From Fidelibacterota bacterium (GTDB lineage: Bacteria; Fidelibacterota; Marinisomatia; Marinisomatales; SCKK01): DNA of 42,347 bases. The DNA lies in NCBI GenBank assembly GCA_022562455.1, contig JADFPG010000006.1, forward strand, positions 1 through 42,347. Direction: 5' to 3'. The position numbers were made by a program, and so were the translations under genes. Position 1 is the first letter of the stretch. Each line of letters begins with the position of its first letter. This document shows positions 1 through 8,453 of this stretch, piece after piece. The notes beneath the pieces are model-generated. The model saw only the letters and a list, made by a program, of their open reading frames with translations. It made no database searches and was not told where the DNA came from.

Positions 1-2
1 AA

Positions 3-770
3 AATCACATCCCCTCCCTCATCAACTTACTTCAAAAAGATGGTGTAACCTTTCCCAATAACCGCCATCTCAAGTTCGACGTACTCACTGCCCGGACAGG
101 GGGTGTTCTCCACGCGGAGGGGGAGGCAGAGGGGAAACGATTTGCCGTTTCATTCGGTCCCCTTCATGGTCCCGTCACCGCTTGGCAGGTGGAGGGTGGT
201 TTGAGAGAAGCGTACATGGGTGGTTATGACGACATCATCTTCTGTGGCTTTGCCTTCGATCCCGAGGCTCAGGCGAGTATCGCAGCCAATCCCCATCCGA
301 AAGTGAAAGCCCATGCTTCCCACATCCGCCCTGACGTCATCCTGAAAGATTCGGAAGGGGGCGACCTGTTGAAGACTACCGCCACAAGTCAACTGTTCAC
401 TGTCTTCGGCGAGCCCGATGTGGAACTGACAAGAAAAGATGATGAATACATCCTGAAGCTGCTCGGGGTGGACGTGTACGATCCCCTCACAGGCGCCGTT
501 ACTTCGGAAGACGCCGGCAGAGTAGCCGCGTGGTTTATTGACACGGATTACGATAGCCGTACATTCTGCATCGTGCAAGCCTTTTTTCCTGATAAGTCCG
601 CATGGAAAAAGTTGGAACGTGCCTTGAAAGGGACGCTGGATGAAGAGCGGTTTGAGATGCTTACGGGTCAAGAATCCCTTCCCTTTGAAGCAGGAAACCA
701 TAAAAAGGCAGCGGTGAAGGTGATTGACCAGCGGGGGAATGAGGTGATGAAGGTGGTGGAATTATCTTGA
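3..770 (+). CDS. Adenine-specific DNA methyltransferase, C-terminal part (restriction-modification Mod subunit)
   Basis: The reading frame is open to the left edge of the window, so only the last 255 codons are present and the true start lies outside. A GTG at 189 is an internal codon, not the start. The visible part reads like the C-terminal region of large site-specific DNA methyltransferases paired with a DEAD-box restriction subunit: FGPLHGPVTAWQVEGG, then GGYDDIIFCGFAFD, HIRPDV, DLLKTTATSQLFTVFGEPD and AAWFIDTDYDSRTFCIVQAF, ending with an AVKVIDQRGNEVMKV strand. These stretches match my memory of that family; the catalytic DPPY and SAM motifs would lie upstream and cannot be checked. By context it should methylate adenine and protect host DNA from the nuclease encoded at 1122-4046. 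The stop TGA overlaps the possible TTG start of the next frame. Family assignment is fairly sure; target specificity is unknown. Confidence 0.75.
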   Translation, partial: NHIPSLINLLQKDGVTFPNNRHLKFDVLTARTGGVLHAEGEAEGKRFAVSFGPLHGPVTAWQVEGGLREAYMGGYDDIIFCGFAFDPEAQASIAANPHPKVKAHASHIRPDVILKDSEGGDLLKTTATSQLFTVFGEPDVELTRKDDEYILKLLGVDVYDPLTGAVTSEDAGRVAAWFIDTDYDSRTFCIVQAFFPDKSAWKKLERALKGTLDEERFEMLTGQESLPFEAGNHKKAAVKVIDQRGNEVMKVVELS

Positions 771-791
771 GGTGCCCGTTTAGCACCTTAA
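767..791 (+). promoter_or_regulatory. Hairpin at the methyltransferase stop codon
   Basis: TTGAGGTGC (767-775) can pair with GCACCTTAA (783-791), giving a 9-bp stem with one G-U pair and a 7-nt loop; the stop codon TGA is inside the left arm. No U-tract follows, so a strong intrinsic terminator is unlikely. A ribosome binding site (GGAGG, 795-799) follows at once, so the hairpin may instead modulate translation of the next gene. Function is inferred only. Confidence 0.35.
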
Positions 792-808
792 CATGGAGGA
801 CACATTTT

Positions 809-1132
809 GTGACCTCCAAATCAGATAGAATAGGATTAAGGTACAAACCAATGGTGTTCACAGAGCAAGGAGTCGCCATGCTATCTTCTGTTCTTAAGAG
901 CAAACGAGCCATTGAAATCAACATACTGATTATGAGGGCGTTTGTGCGTCTTCGTGAATTGCTCTACTCCAACAAGGAGTTGGCTTTGAGAGTAGAAATG
1001 CTTGATCGTGAGATGAGAATTCAGGGTGACAAATTAAACCGGGTGGTTGATATTATGACTCAGTTGTTAGAGTCACCTGAAGTAGTACCGAAGCGGAAGA
1101 TCGGTTTTGATATAGTAGGAAATGATGACTAA
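809..1132 (+). CDS. ORF6N-domain protein lacking the N-terminal half of the domain
   Basis: About 107 aa if translation starts at GTG 809, which has a good Shine-Dalgarno (GGAGG at 795-799, 9-nt spacing); an alternative TTG at 767 overlaps the methyltransferase stop. The protein begins inside the ORF6N domain (VTSKSDRIGLRYKPMVFTEQ, then GVAMLSSVLKSKRAIEIN and IMRAFVRLRELL), continues into a heptad-like, probably coiled segment (NKELALRVEMLDREMR) and ends PKRKIGFDI, all typical of the second half of ORF6N proteins found in phages and restriction loci. The usual first 60-70 residues (the DNA-binding start of the domain) are absent; the space is occupied by the methyltransferase end. It overlaps the restriction gene by 11 nt, so translation is probably coupled. 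It could be a decayed remnant or a trimmed protein still doing a job in the locus; the intact frame and SD favour expression. Confidence 0.65.
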   Translation: MTSKSDRIGLRYKPMVFTEQGVAMLSSVLKSKRAIEINILIMRAFVRLRELLYSNKELALRVEMLDREMRIQGDKLNRVVDIMTQLLESPEVVPKRKIGFDIVGNDD

Positions 1133-4046
1133 ACCTGAAGCTCAACGACATTTAGCTGTTGATGAGCCGATCATCAATAGCCCTTGGACTGAGCCCCAAT
1201 ATCATTGGCTATATGAAAAGGACACAGGATTGCCAAGCAAACAGCCGGGGAGAAGATCGGCTCATTATTATTTTCGAGCAAGACGGCGATTGGATACAGG
1301 ACAAACGAAGCTTTTCGCCGAAGAAGAGATGGTGGAATTGAAACTGGTAAACAAAATACGAGATCAGGTGAGGAAATGGCGGGAAGGAGGCTACAAAAAT
1401 GCCAGTCATGTGACAAAACAACTCCTACGACATTGGAACACACCTGATCGAGAGAAGAAGCTTTTTTTCTGTCAACTAGAGGCAGCAGAAACCGTTATCT
1501 GGCTTAACGAGATTCATAAGCCAGGCCAGCGTGGCATCACTATTCCTAAAGATGAACCCAATGAAGAAGGTTTTCCATCGCTGAGGCGTCAGTGTATAAA
1601 AATGGCCACTGGCAGCGGCAAGACAGTGGTTATGGCAATGATTGCTGCGTGGAGTATCCTGAATAAAGTACACAACCGCCAGGCAAAATGGTGCTCCGAC
1701 GCTATTCTCATCGTGTGCCCCAATTTAACAATCAAAGAACGATTAGGCGGTGCTCCTAAAACCAATGTTGGCTCTGAACCAGAACGTGCACTCATCCCAG
1801 GTGCAAAAGGGAATTACTACGACATATTCGGTCTCGTTCCAGCCAACTTGATAGAGTTTCTGGGGCGGGGGAAGTTCATCATAACCAACTGGCACCAATT
1901 TTCAATGATAGATGACAGCAAGAAACGGAGCATAATGAAACGGGGGAAAGAGAGCCCGCAGGCGTTTGCTAACCGTGTGCTGAGAGACCTGGGTAGTGCC
2001 AAAAACATCCTTGTTATGAATGATGAAGCTCATCATGCCTACCGCCCGGCGCTCATCGATCCTGACGATCCGAAAGTCGCAAAACTATCGGCTGAAGAAA
2101 AGAAACAGAAAGAAGAAGCCACGGTCTGGATTTCTGGTCTGGATAGAATCAATTTTGCAAGGGGAGTCAATCTGGTAATGGATTTAACAGCAACACCATT
2201 TTATATCCACGGCAGTGGGTATCCGGAAGGAAGTCCTCTCCCATGGATTGTTTCCGACTTCGGACTGGTGGATGCCATAGAGTGTGGAATTGTGAAGATT
2301 CCTCAAGTGCCTGTGGATTCCAACTCAGGACGCCCCGTTCCTGAGTACTTTGCTTTATGGAAATGGATCAACGAGAAACTCCCAGCGAAGGAGCGGGCAA
2401 GTGGTAAACGAAAACCCAAGCCAGAAGCCATTATCCGGGAGGCTGAAGGAGCTCTGCAGCAACTGGCGGGACAGTGGAAGGATAAATTTGAAGAATTTCA
2501 AAAAAATAATTATCCAGTACCTCCTGTGTTGATAGTTGTGTGTGACAACACAAACATTGCGCAGGTGATTCACGAATACATAAGCGGTGAGCATATGGAA
2601 ATAGTTCCTGACACCAAAGGCAAGAAGCGCAAACGGAAAGTTTTTGATTCTGGACATGTGTTTCCCGAATTGTTGGGAAACACAGAAAACATCGAGAACA
2701 CAGTCCGGATCGACAGCAAACTTCTAAGTCAAGCTGAGGAAAGGGAGGAAGGAAAATCAAAACAGGATGCAGCAGAAGCCCTGAGGAAAAAAGTCAATAC
2801 TATTGGGAAAGTCGGTGAGCCAGGAGCAAATATCCGGTGTGTTGTTTCTGTTTCAATGCTGACAGAAGGGTGGGATGCACAGAATGTGACCCATATTTTG
2901 GGTTTAAGGGCTTTTCAGTCTCAGTTACTTTGTGAGCAAGTTGTTGGGAGAGGCTTGCGCCGAACCCAATATGATGATTTTTCAGTACCCGAGTACGTGG
3001 ACGTCTATGGCATTCCATTCGAAGTTATTCCTGTGAAAAAGAAACCAGTGGGTCCCACACCTACGCCTCCTCCAACAACCCTGGTCAAAGCTTTGAAAAA
3101 AAGAGAAGAGCTTAAAATTGAATTCCCGAGAGTAGAGGGGTTTGTGTACAAAGTGAAAAGTCGGATTACTGCTGATGTAAGCAAAATTGAACTCCTTGAA
3201 ATAGACCCCTCAACGGAACCCACGAAAACCGTCGTCAGGGCTCGTGTTGGCTACCAGATAGGCGTGCCCGGTCTTGCAGGTCCTGGTGAAACCATAGAAG
3301 AAACACGTAAAGCATTTTATGAGCGTATACGTCCTCAGCAGATTCATTACGAAATTGCGAGACAAATTACTTCGGCATTGTTAGCAAGTGATGACTTCAA
3401 GATGCAGGCGAGGCAACTGTTATTTCCTCAAGTACTGCAAATCGTGAAACATTATGTGAAGCCAATATCCGAGAATGGTCGGGTGGAATACAACGGTATT
3501 GACCAGCGGGAGCTGGGCTTGCAACGATATGTTCAGATAGTCATCGAGAGACTATGTGCAGCAATACGGCCGGATGAGGGGGCCGGTGAAGCCCCTTTAA
3601 TTCCCAGACTCGAACGATTTCGCCCCAGAGGATCTACTACCAAAGTACTGTTCAGAACAGCTAAGAAGACCAGAACTACACTGAAAAGCCATGTCAGCCA
3701 TGTTGTGCTCGACACAAAACGGTGGGAAGGGTCAGTAGCATACTATCTTGAACAAAATGACTTAGTTTTTTCATACGTGAAAAATGATCACCTTGGTTTT
3801 ACCATAGACTACGAGTTTGGTGGAAGTCAGCACACGTATTTGCCTGATTTCCTGGTGAAGCTCATATCAGGTATTACCCTTGTGCTGGAAGTGAAGGGTT
3901 ATGAAGATGAAGAAGATCGTGCAAAACACGAAGCGGCAAAAAGATGGTGTAACGCTGTTTCAAGTTGGAGTAAGATGGGATCGTGGAAGTTTGAAGTATG
4001 TAAAAATCCTAACAAAATTATAACAATTTTAAAACAATATAAATAG
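1122..4046 (+). CDS. DEAD/DEAH-box restriction endonuclease subunit (type III-like Res)
   Basis: A 974-aa protein with superfamily 2 helicase motifs: Walker A ATGSGKT at residues 162-168, DEAHH at 301-305, motif III LTATPF near 355, the motif V-like SMLTEGWD and motif VI QVVGRGLRR. At the C-terminus PDF (908-910) followed by EVKG (923-926) has the spacing of a PD-(D/E)XK nuclease core, as in type III Res subunits. It should translocate on DNA using ATP and cut unmodified DNA with the methyltransferase encoded upstream. Length and style match restriction endonucleases that NCBI names the BPTD_3080 family, as I recall them. ATG 1122 lies inside the end of the ORF6N gene (ATGATGACTAA), a translational-coupling arrangement; no intact specificity gene is present. 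The three genes probably form one operon. All catalytic motifs look intact, so the nuclease side seems functional. Confidence 0.85.
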   Translation: MMTKPEAQRHLAVDEPIINSPWTEPQYHWLYEKDTGLPSKQPGRRSAHYYFRARRRLDTGQTKLFAEEEMVELKLVNKIRDQVRKWREGGYKNASHVTKQLLRHWNTPDREKKLFFCQLEAAETVIWLNEIHKPGQRGITIPKDEPNEEGFPSLRRQCIKMATGSGKTVVMAMIAAWSILNKVHNRQAKWCSDAILIVCPNLTIKERLGGAPKTNVGSEPERALIPGAKGNYYDIFGLVPANLIEFLGRGKFIITNWHQFSMIDDSKKRSIMKRGKESPQAFANRVLRDLGSAKNILVMNDEAHHAYRPALIDPDDPKVAKLSAEEKKQKEEATVWISGLDRINFARGVNLVMDLTATPFYIHGSGYPEGSPLPWIVSDFGLVDAIECGIVKIPQVPVDSNSGRPVPEYFALWKWINEKLPAKERASGKRKPKPEAIIREAEGALQQLAGQWKDKFEEFQKNNYPVPPVLIVVCDNTNIAQVIHEYISGEHMEIVPDTKGKKRKRKVFDSGHVFPELLGNTENIENTVRIDSKLLSQAEEREEGKSKQDAAEALRKKVNTIGKVGEPGANIRCVVSVSMLTEGWDAQNVTHILGLRAFQSQLLCEQVVGRGLRRTQYDDFSVPEYVDVYGIPFEVIPVKKKPVGPTPTPPPTTLVKALKKREELKIEFPRVEGFVYKVKSRITADVSKIELLEIDPSTEPTKTVVRARVGYQIGVPGLAGPGETIEETRKAFYERIRPQQIHYEIARQITSALLASDDFKMQARQLLFPQVLQIVKHYVKPISENGRVEYNGIDQRELGLQRYVQIVIERLCAAIRPDEGAGEAPLIPRLERFRPRGSTTKVLFRTAKKTRTTLKSHVSHVVLDTKRWEGSVAYYLEQNDLVFSYVKNDHLGFTIDYEFGGSQHTYLPDFLVKLISGITLVLEVKGYEDEEDRAKHEAAKRWCNAVSSWSKMGSWKFEVCKNPNKIITILKQYK

Positions 4047-4073
4047 GTTACTATAACCTGTTGTGCAAATTAA

Positions 4074-4232
4074 TTTGATGAAAAAAAGAGACCATGCATT
4101 ACCGCCAAGCGTGCTGATCCTGGTGCTAATACCAGTAAATTAGAAGCAAAAATTGACCGGACGGTATATGAGTTATATGGGCTTACGAAGGAGGAGATCC
4201 GCCTAATCGATGAATCGGTAACAAGGAAATAA
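4074..4232 (+). pseudogene. C-terminal tail remnant of a methylase of the Eco57I/TaqI-like or PglX type
   Basis: A 52-codon open stretch without a plausible start codon, ending in TAA. Its translation contains ADPGANTSKLEAKIDRTVYE followed by LYGLTKEEIRLIDE, the characteristic closing motif ("...D t s . L E . e I D . l V Y . L Y g L T . e E I . . i e") of large N6-adenine methylases with a TaqI-like C-terminal domain. Nothing else of such a gene precedes it; the restriction gene stops at 4046. It looks like the scar of a second restriction or BREX-type methylase that was deleted, leaving only its last 50 residues. Confidence 0.65.
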
Positions 4233-4304
4233 CGGTAGAAAGGTTGCGATTGTTGAGGAGAGTAAGGGAAATTAAAGATTGATAATTGAAGAAACAAATA
4301 GGGA

Positions 4305-5123
4305 ATGGGTAAAAAAATAAAGGATTACCACCGTTTCTTGGATGAATCTGGTGATACGACTTTTTTTGGTAAACGTAAGAGAATAATCGTTGGAAATCCA
4401 GGTATATCAAAAACTTTTATTTTAGGGATGGTGAAATTCAAGACAGATTTTGAGGAGATCAGAAGAGATATTATTGAATTACAAAACAATGTTGTAAGCG
4501 ATGTGTTTTACAAAGACGTTCCCAGTATAAAAAAACGGGTGAATAAATATGGTTTTTACTTTCATGCGAAGGATGATATTCCAGAAGTAAGGGAGAAATT
4601 TTTTCGATATATACAGACTGTTAATTGTTCATTTGAAGCTGTTGTCGGTAGAAAAATACCGGATTTGTATATCAACAAGCATCAGTCTAATGAAGCTTAC
4701 TTTTATGCTGATTTACTATCTCATTTACTAAAGAATAAATTACAAAGACATGAAAAGTTTGTATTGAATATTTCCAGCCGAGGTAAATGTACAAAGAACC
4801 ATAATCTTGAATTGTCTTTGGCAAAAGCAAAGCAACGATTTTCTGCTAAGAAACCTGAGAAAGATATTATAACAAAAGTTGTGTTCAACGTTCAGAATCA
4901 TCTCGTAGAACCCTTGTTGAATATTGCTGATTATTTTTGTTGGTCTATTCAGAAAGTATTCGAAGGCGGAAATGTGAGATTTTATAATTTTTTGTCGCAT
5001 CAGATCTCACAGGTGATTGACTTGTATGATTCTGATAGCTATGGCAAAGAGGGTTGGCCCAACTACTATGGCCCTAAAAACAAGTTAACGTCAGAAAATG
5101 AAATAAGCCCGCCATTACACTGA
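4305..5123 (+). CDS. DUF3800 domain protein
   Basis: A 272-aa protein starting with the DUF3800 signature FLDESGD (about residues 12-18) after MGKKIKDYHR, and ending with the family's usual LYDSDSYGKEGWPNYYGPKN followed by ISPPLH. In the middle NIADYFCWSIQKVFE matches the conserved "adyi.wa.qr.fe" helix of the family. DUF3800 proteins are thought to have an RNase H-like fold with acidic active-site residues and occur often in defence islands and mobile DNA; their activity is not established here. No signal peptide or membrane segment is seen. The start ATG has only a weak purine-rich site (AGGGA) in front. It lies downstream of the restriction genes in the same direction but separated by about 260 bp carrying a methylase remnant, so it may have its own promoter. 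Confidence 0.8.
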   Translation: MGKKIKDYHRFLDESGDTTFFGKRKRIIVGNPGISKTFILGMVKFKTDFEEIRRDIIELQNNVVSDVFYKDVPSIKKRVNKYGFYFHAKDDIPEVREKFFRYIQTVNCSFEAVVGRKIPDLYINKHQSNEAYFYADLLSHLLKNKLQRHEKFVLNISSRGKCTKNHNLELSLAKAKQRFSAKKPEKDIITKVVFNVQNHLVEPLLNIADYFCWSIQKVFEGGNVRFYNFLSHQISQVIDLYDSDSYGKEGWPNYYGPKNKLTSENEISPPLH

Positions 5124-5124
5124 T

Positions 5125-5140
5125 CCCGGTTTTTTCCGGG
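5125..5140. terminator. Short hairpin between convergent genes
   Basis: CCCGG (5125-5129) and CCGGG (5136-5140) flank a TTTTTT loop, immediately after the DUF3800 stop codon. The U-run is in the loop rather than behind the stem, so this is a weak terminator candidate; its position between two converging transcription units is the main support. A second imperfect inverted repeat follows at about 5159-5185 (TTTATGT-AAG / CTT-ACATAAA with a 2-nt bulge). Confidence 0.3.
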
Positions 5141-5317
5141 AAACGGCATGAAGCCGACGTTTATGTAAGGCAGACTTACACATAAAATTAAAGTTCGACA
5201 GTAAATAATAAAAGAAAATTCGACATCAATTAATTCAACTATGACAAATAGGTACATCCTGGTTTGTCCAACTCCCTTTACAAATAAGCAATAAAATCAT
5301 TTTTAAGGTTCGTTTTG

Positions 5318-6688
5318 TCACTGATTCCCCTTTACCTCGATAGACCCCGCTGAAACAAACACTAACTTCTTAGGATTGCTATATTGTCTAATAACTTCAT
5401 TCACCTTTCTTAGTTGTATGGAATAAATCTCTTGGGGAAACTCATCAATATATGACATTTCCTTCCCTCTCTCAGCGATAGTCATAATCCGGTTAGCCAG
5501 ACCGCCTGTGGTAGCAAGGGTTACCTGATATGTTCCGGTGATCGTCGTTTTCTTTGCGGCAAGTTCCTCCTCAGTCACACCTTCGTCCACCCATTTGTTC
5601 AACTGAAACAAGGTAGATTCCCTCCCCTGTTCCATGAGTTCCGGAGCATATGTTCCCCAGATAGCCCAATATCCATCGTTTCTATTTTCAATCCCACCTA
5701 ATGCTGAATGGATGCCGTAGGTCAAGCCTTCTTTATCCCGGATGGTTGCCATTAGACGTGCTGAGAAATTCCCCCCCAGGATATAATGTCCTATCATAAG
5801 GGGGAAAAAATCTTCGTGTTCCCTGTCTATACCAATGGGCTGCCCTATCACCAAATCTGCGCTTGTTTTATCCTTCATATTCACAACAGTGGTGTGGGGC
5901 TTCCTTATTCTTTTTGCCTTAATGGATCCCGAATAGTCGATGGTAAGTCCTGATCTCCCCCACCCTGAGAAAGCAGCGTGAATTGCCTTTTCAAAGACAC
6001 TTCGATCCACATCACCCACAGCCACCATAATCAGATTTCCTAACCCATAGTGTAAACGGTGAAATTTCTTCAAGTCCGAATCCTTCACTTTTCCTGTGTC
6101 TTCAATCTGCTTTTTAATTGGGATAAAGTAATTGGGGTGATTTTTCGGGTAGAGTTTCTGCAGAAATGCTTCCAGAGCTCTCACCGATGTCTCTTCCTTC
6201 GATCTTTTCAGATCTCCGATTATACGTTTTATTGAGGGCTCTAAATCCGTTTTATTGAACGCCGGTGAGCGAAGTTGCTCTCCTAAAATATCAATCACAA
6301 GGGGAACATCTTTCTTCAGGCACATCGCTTTGAATCGAATGCGATACTTCCCCGCCCAGATTGAAATAGAGGCGCCCACATCTTCTAACATTCCGCTTAT
6401 AACAAATTTGTCTCGTTTGGTGGTACCTTCGTCTAACATTTCTGCTGTTATCTCAGCCACCGCAGAATTGGTTGACGGACTGTACACTTCTCCCCCAAAC
6501 AAACTACCCTGAAGGGTTACAACATCTTCAATAGGTGTCTTTAATGATATCAATCTTAGACCATTGACGACAAAACCGTCTTCTATTCTGCTGGCGATAA
6601 TCTTTTTTCTACTTTCCATTTTATTCATAAAACCAGTATTGACTCCTGGAATATTAATTACCTTCCGGAGCCAAAATTTTTCCATCAT
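5318..6688 (-). CDS. M16-family peptidase-like protein, non-catalytic subunit
   Basis: A 456-aa member of the M16 (insulinase/mitochondrial processing peptidase) family. The zinc-binding HxxEH motif is missing: the corresponding helix reads NSAVAEITAEMLDEGT. The substrate-binding side is kept, with the C-terminal R/Y signature FSARLMATIRDKEGLTYGI. This is the usual pattern of the inactive partner of a heterodimeric M16B peptidase. It starts at ATG 6688, overlapping the stop of the catalytic gene (6685-8001) by 4 nt (ATGA), strong evidence for coupled translation and a 1:1 complex. No clear signal peptide is seen in the first residues, although the N-terminus MMEKFWLRKVINIPGVN could be longer than native. 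Last gene of the minus-strand peptidase group. Family and partner role are fairly sure; substrate is unknown. Confidence 0.85.
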   Translation of the reverse strand: MMEKFWLRKVINIPGVNTGFMNKMESRKKIIASRIEDGFVVNGLRLISLKTPIEDVVTLQGSLFGGEVYSPSTNSAVAEITAEMLDEGTTKRDKFVISGMLEDVGASISIWAGKYRIRFKAMCLKKDVPLVIDILGEQLRSPAFNKTDLEPSIKRIIGDLKRSKEETSVRALEAFLQKLYPKNHPNYFIPIKKQIEDTGKVKDSDLKKFHRLHYGLGNLIMVAVGDVDRSVFEKAIHAAFSGWGRSGLTIDYSGSIKAKRIRKPHTTVVNMKDKTSADLVIGQPIGIDREHEDFFPLMIGHYILGGNFSARLMATIRDKEGLTYGIHSALGGIENRNDGYWAIWGTYAPELMEQGRESTLFQLNKWVDEGVTEEELAAKKTTITGTYQVTLATTGGLANRIMTIAERGKEMSYIDEFPQEIYSIQLRKVNEVIRQYSNPKKLVFVSAGSIEVKGNQ

Positions 6689-8001
6689 TCTTGTCTAGGA
6701 ATATATTCACTCTTTGTCGGAATAAAATATCCTGTGGTGCTTTGATCTTCATTGAGATAATTTTGTGCTACCTTTTGAACCACATCTTTTGTCACTTTCT
6801 CAATGCGCTCCAGGTACGTGGTATAGAAAGTCCAATCACTCAATGCAATGGCTTCATTCAGATTAGTAGCAATGGAATAGGAGCCATCCCGGCTGAAAGC
6901 TGTAGCAGCTTTGATCTTCGCCTTTGCTCTCTGAACCTCTTCCTCTAAAACACCCTTTACTTTAATCAGTTCATATTCATCTAAAATAATTTTTTCTACT
7001 TCTTCAGGAGAGATATCAGGTGTGAGAAAAATGTAAGATACAAATAGACCGTTATCGTGGAATGGATAATTCCATAAACTAATGTTTGTGGCTAAGCCTT
7101 TGTCCATAATTTTTTTGTAAAACCGGCTGGTTTTGCCGGACCCCAATATTTGAGAAAGAACCTGAAGTGCATAGGCATCCCGATGAAGACCGTTTGGCGC
7201 TTTGTGAGCAATTCCCACAATGGGCGCCTCCCCAGCTCTTTTAATCACAAAACGCCGGGGTCCTTCCTGTTTGGGTTCTTCGGTGTAAACCTCTGGGATC
7301 GAATGCGAAGATGGCGATAGAGGGCCAAAATGGTTTAAAACAAGTCTCAGGGCAGTGTTGACTTCGAAATCACCAATGATGGTCACAGTAGCATTATTAG
7401 GAAAGTAAAACGTATTGTAAAATTCCCGAAGACGCTCGGTGGAGACATTCTCAATATCTGAACGCCACCCGATTGTGGAATGGTGGTATGGGTGAGCCTG
7501 GTAGGCTGTCGCCCAAATATTTTTGTCCAACACGTCGAATGGATCGTTCTCACCGCGCTCAAATTCATTCCGTACCACAGTCATTTCAGGCTGTCTGTCT
7601 TCATCTCTTAAAAAAGCGCGTCTCATTCTATCAGCCTCTATAGCGATAGCCCTCTCCAGGTGCTCACTCGGCAGAAGTTCAAAATAATTTGTCCTGTCCA
7701 GCCATGTGGACGCATTCACAACAGCGCCGATGTTTTGTAGTTCTACCCAGATAGGGTTCCCTTTTTCTTTGTTGAATTTTTCTGAACCCTTAAACATAAG
7801 GTGCTCCAACAGGTGAGTAGAGCCTGTATGACCCACAGCTTCATTCCGTGATCCCACCCGATATGTGACCATAAAGGTCACAACAGGAGCAAAATGATCC
7901 TCCATTAATAGAATGGTGAGTCCATTCTTTTTTAGAAGGTATTCACTAATACCGCCTGAATTTTTGATAAACTTGTATGACTTATTATAATTTGCTGTCA
8001 T
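6685..8001 (-). CDS. M16-family zinc peptidase, catalytic subunit
   Basis: A 438-aa M16 protein with the inverted zinc motif HLLEH (H63, E66, H67) in STHLLEHLMFKGSEKF, and a probable third zinc ligand E146 in VVRNEFERG, 79 residues after the second His, close to the family's usual spacing. Conserved neighbours NYFELLPSEHLERA and EADRMRRAFL are present. Length equals one M16 half (about 45 kDa), so it must pair with the non-catalytic gene that follows and overlaps it by 4 nt. No N-terminal signal peptide or membrane segment is evident, unlike the longer M16 protein at 8454-11213; it may act in the cytoplasm, or the true start may be further upstream. No good Shine-Dalgarno is visible before ATG 8001. 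Likely a peptide-degrading enzyme; substrate unknown. Confidence 0.88.
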   Translation of the reverse strand: MTANYNKSYKFIKNSGGISEYLLKKNGLTILLMEDHFAPVVTFMVTYRVGSRNEAVGHTGSTHLLEHLMFKGSEKFNKEKGNPIWVELQNIGAVVNASTWLDRTNYFELLPSEHLERAIAIEADRMRRAFLRDEDRQPEMTVVRNEFERGENDPFDVLDKNIWATAYQAHPYHHSTIGWRSDIENVSTERLREFYNTFYFPNNATVTIIGDFEVNTALRLVLNHFGPLSPSSHSIPEVYTEEPKQEGPRRFVIKRAGEAPIVGIAHKAPNGLHRDAYALQVLSQILGSGKTSRFYKKIMDKGLATNISLWNYPFHDNGLFVSYIFLTPDISPEEVEKIILDEYELIKVKGVLEEEVQRAKAKIKAATAFSRDGSYSIATNLNEAIALSDWTFYTTYLERIEKVTKDVVQKVAQNYLNEDQSTTGYFIPTKSEYIPRQE

Positions 8002-8193
8002 TTACTAAACGGAAAAATTTGCACTTAATATTGACTGAGAAGATACATGTTTAAATCTTTTTAGCCAAAGTGAATACTTAAAAAGAGGTCGCACTGCTTA
8101 ATAGACTCTTCCCTGTGAAACCCAATCTGATGGTAGATTAAATCGTACCTGATGGAAATAATTATTTTCTGAACGAAAAGTCCGGTTTAGGAA

Positions 8194-8273
8194 AAAGATG
8201 TCATCTTTATCGCCAATTTCTCGATTGTTCGATGAAGATCTAATGAACATTCAAATCAAAAGATGACATCTTT
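8194..8273. repeat. Pair of 15-bp near-perfect palindromes, 65 bp apart
   Basis: AAAGATGTCATCTTT (8194-8208) and AAAGATGACATCTTT (8259-8273) are each palindromic around one central base and are exact reverse complements of each other. A related partial arm pair, GATGAAGA (8231-8238) and TCTTCATC (8273-8280), lies in and beside the pair. They sit 190-270 bp upstream of the M16 pair. Two dimer-binding operator half-site pairs, or a long alternative hairpin, are both possible; the sequence does not decide. Confidence 0.6.
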
Positions 8274-8378
8274 CTTCATCTGGTTTTTTTGTTTTTCGGT
8301 CAAGCACTAATAAACAAATTATTGTCGGTAAATCTCCAAACTTTATTCTTGCACAAGGGATCACAAAAACTTGAGATC

Positions 8379-8401
8379 AGGTCAGAAGAAGCAATTGACC
8401 T
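8379..8401 (-). terminator. Possible terminator of the long M16 gene
   Basis: AGGTCA (8379-8384) pairs with TGACCT (8396-8401) across an 11-nt loop, about 50 bp past the stop of the M16 gene transcribed on the minus strand. Read on that strand, a TTTTT run follows about 10 nt after the stem, so the hairpin is only a weak candidate. Confidence 0.3.
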
Positions 8402-8453
8402 AATTTATTCATCAGCCGTGTTGGTTTTAAATGTATATACCGCTTTCATCTAT

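Larger units (their letters stand above)
8002..8453. other. Intergenic region between two M16 genes
   Basis: This 452-bp gap, between the long M16 gene (stop at 8454) and the catalytic/non-catalytic pair (start at 8001), contains two related 15-bp palindromes and a small hairpin listed separately. I see no convincing gene on either strand; an open frame covering 8289-8765 is mostly the antisense of the long M16 gene. The promoter of the M16 pair is expected here. Confidence 0.5.

Noticed and set aside
150-701. 183-codon minus-strand open frame opposite the methyltransferase end
   Set aside because: The plus-strand frame has strong methyltransferase similarity and runs unbroken through; the minus frame is a shadow.
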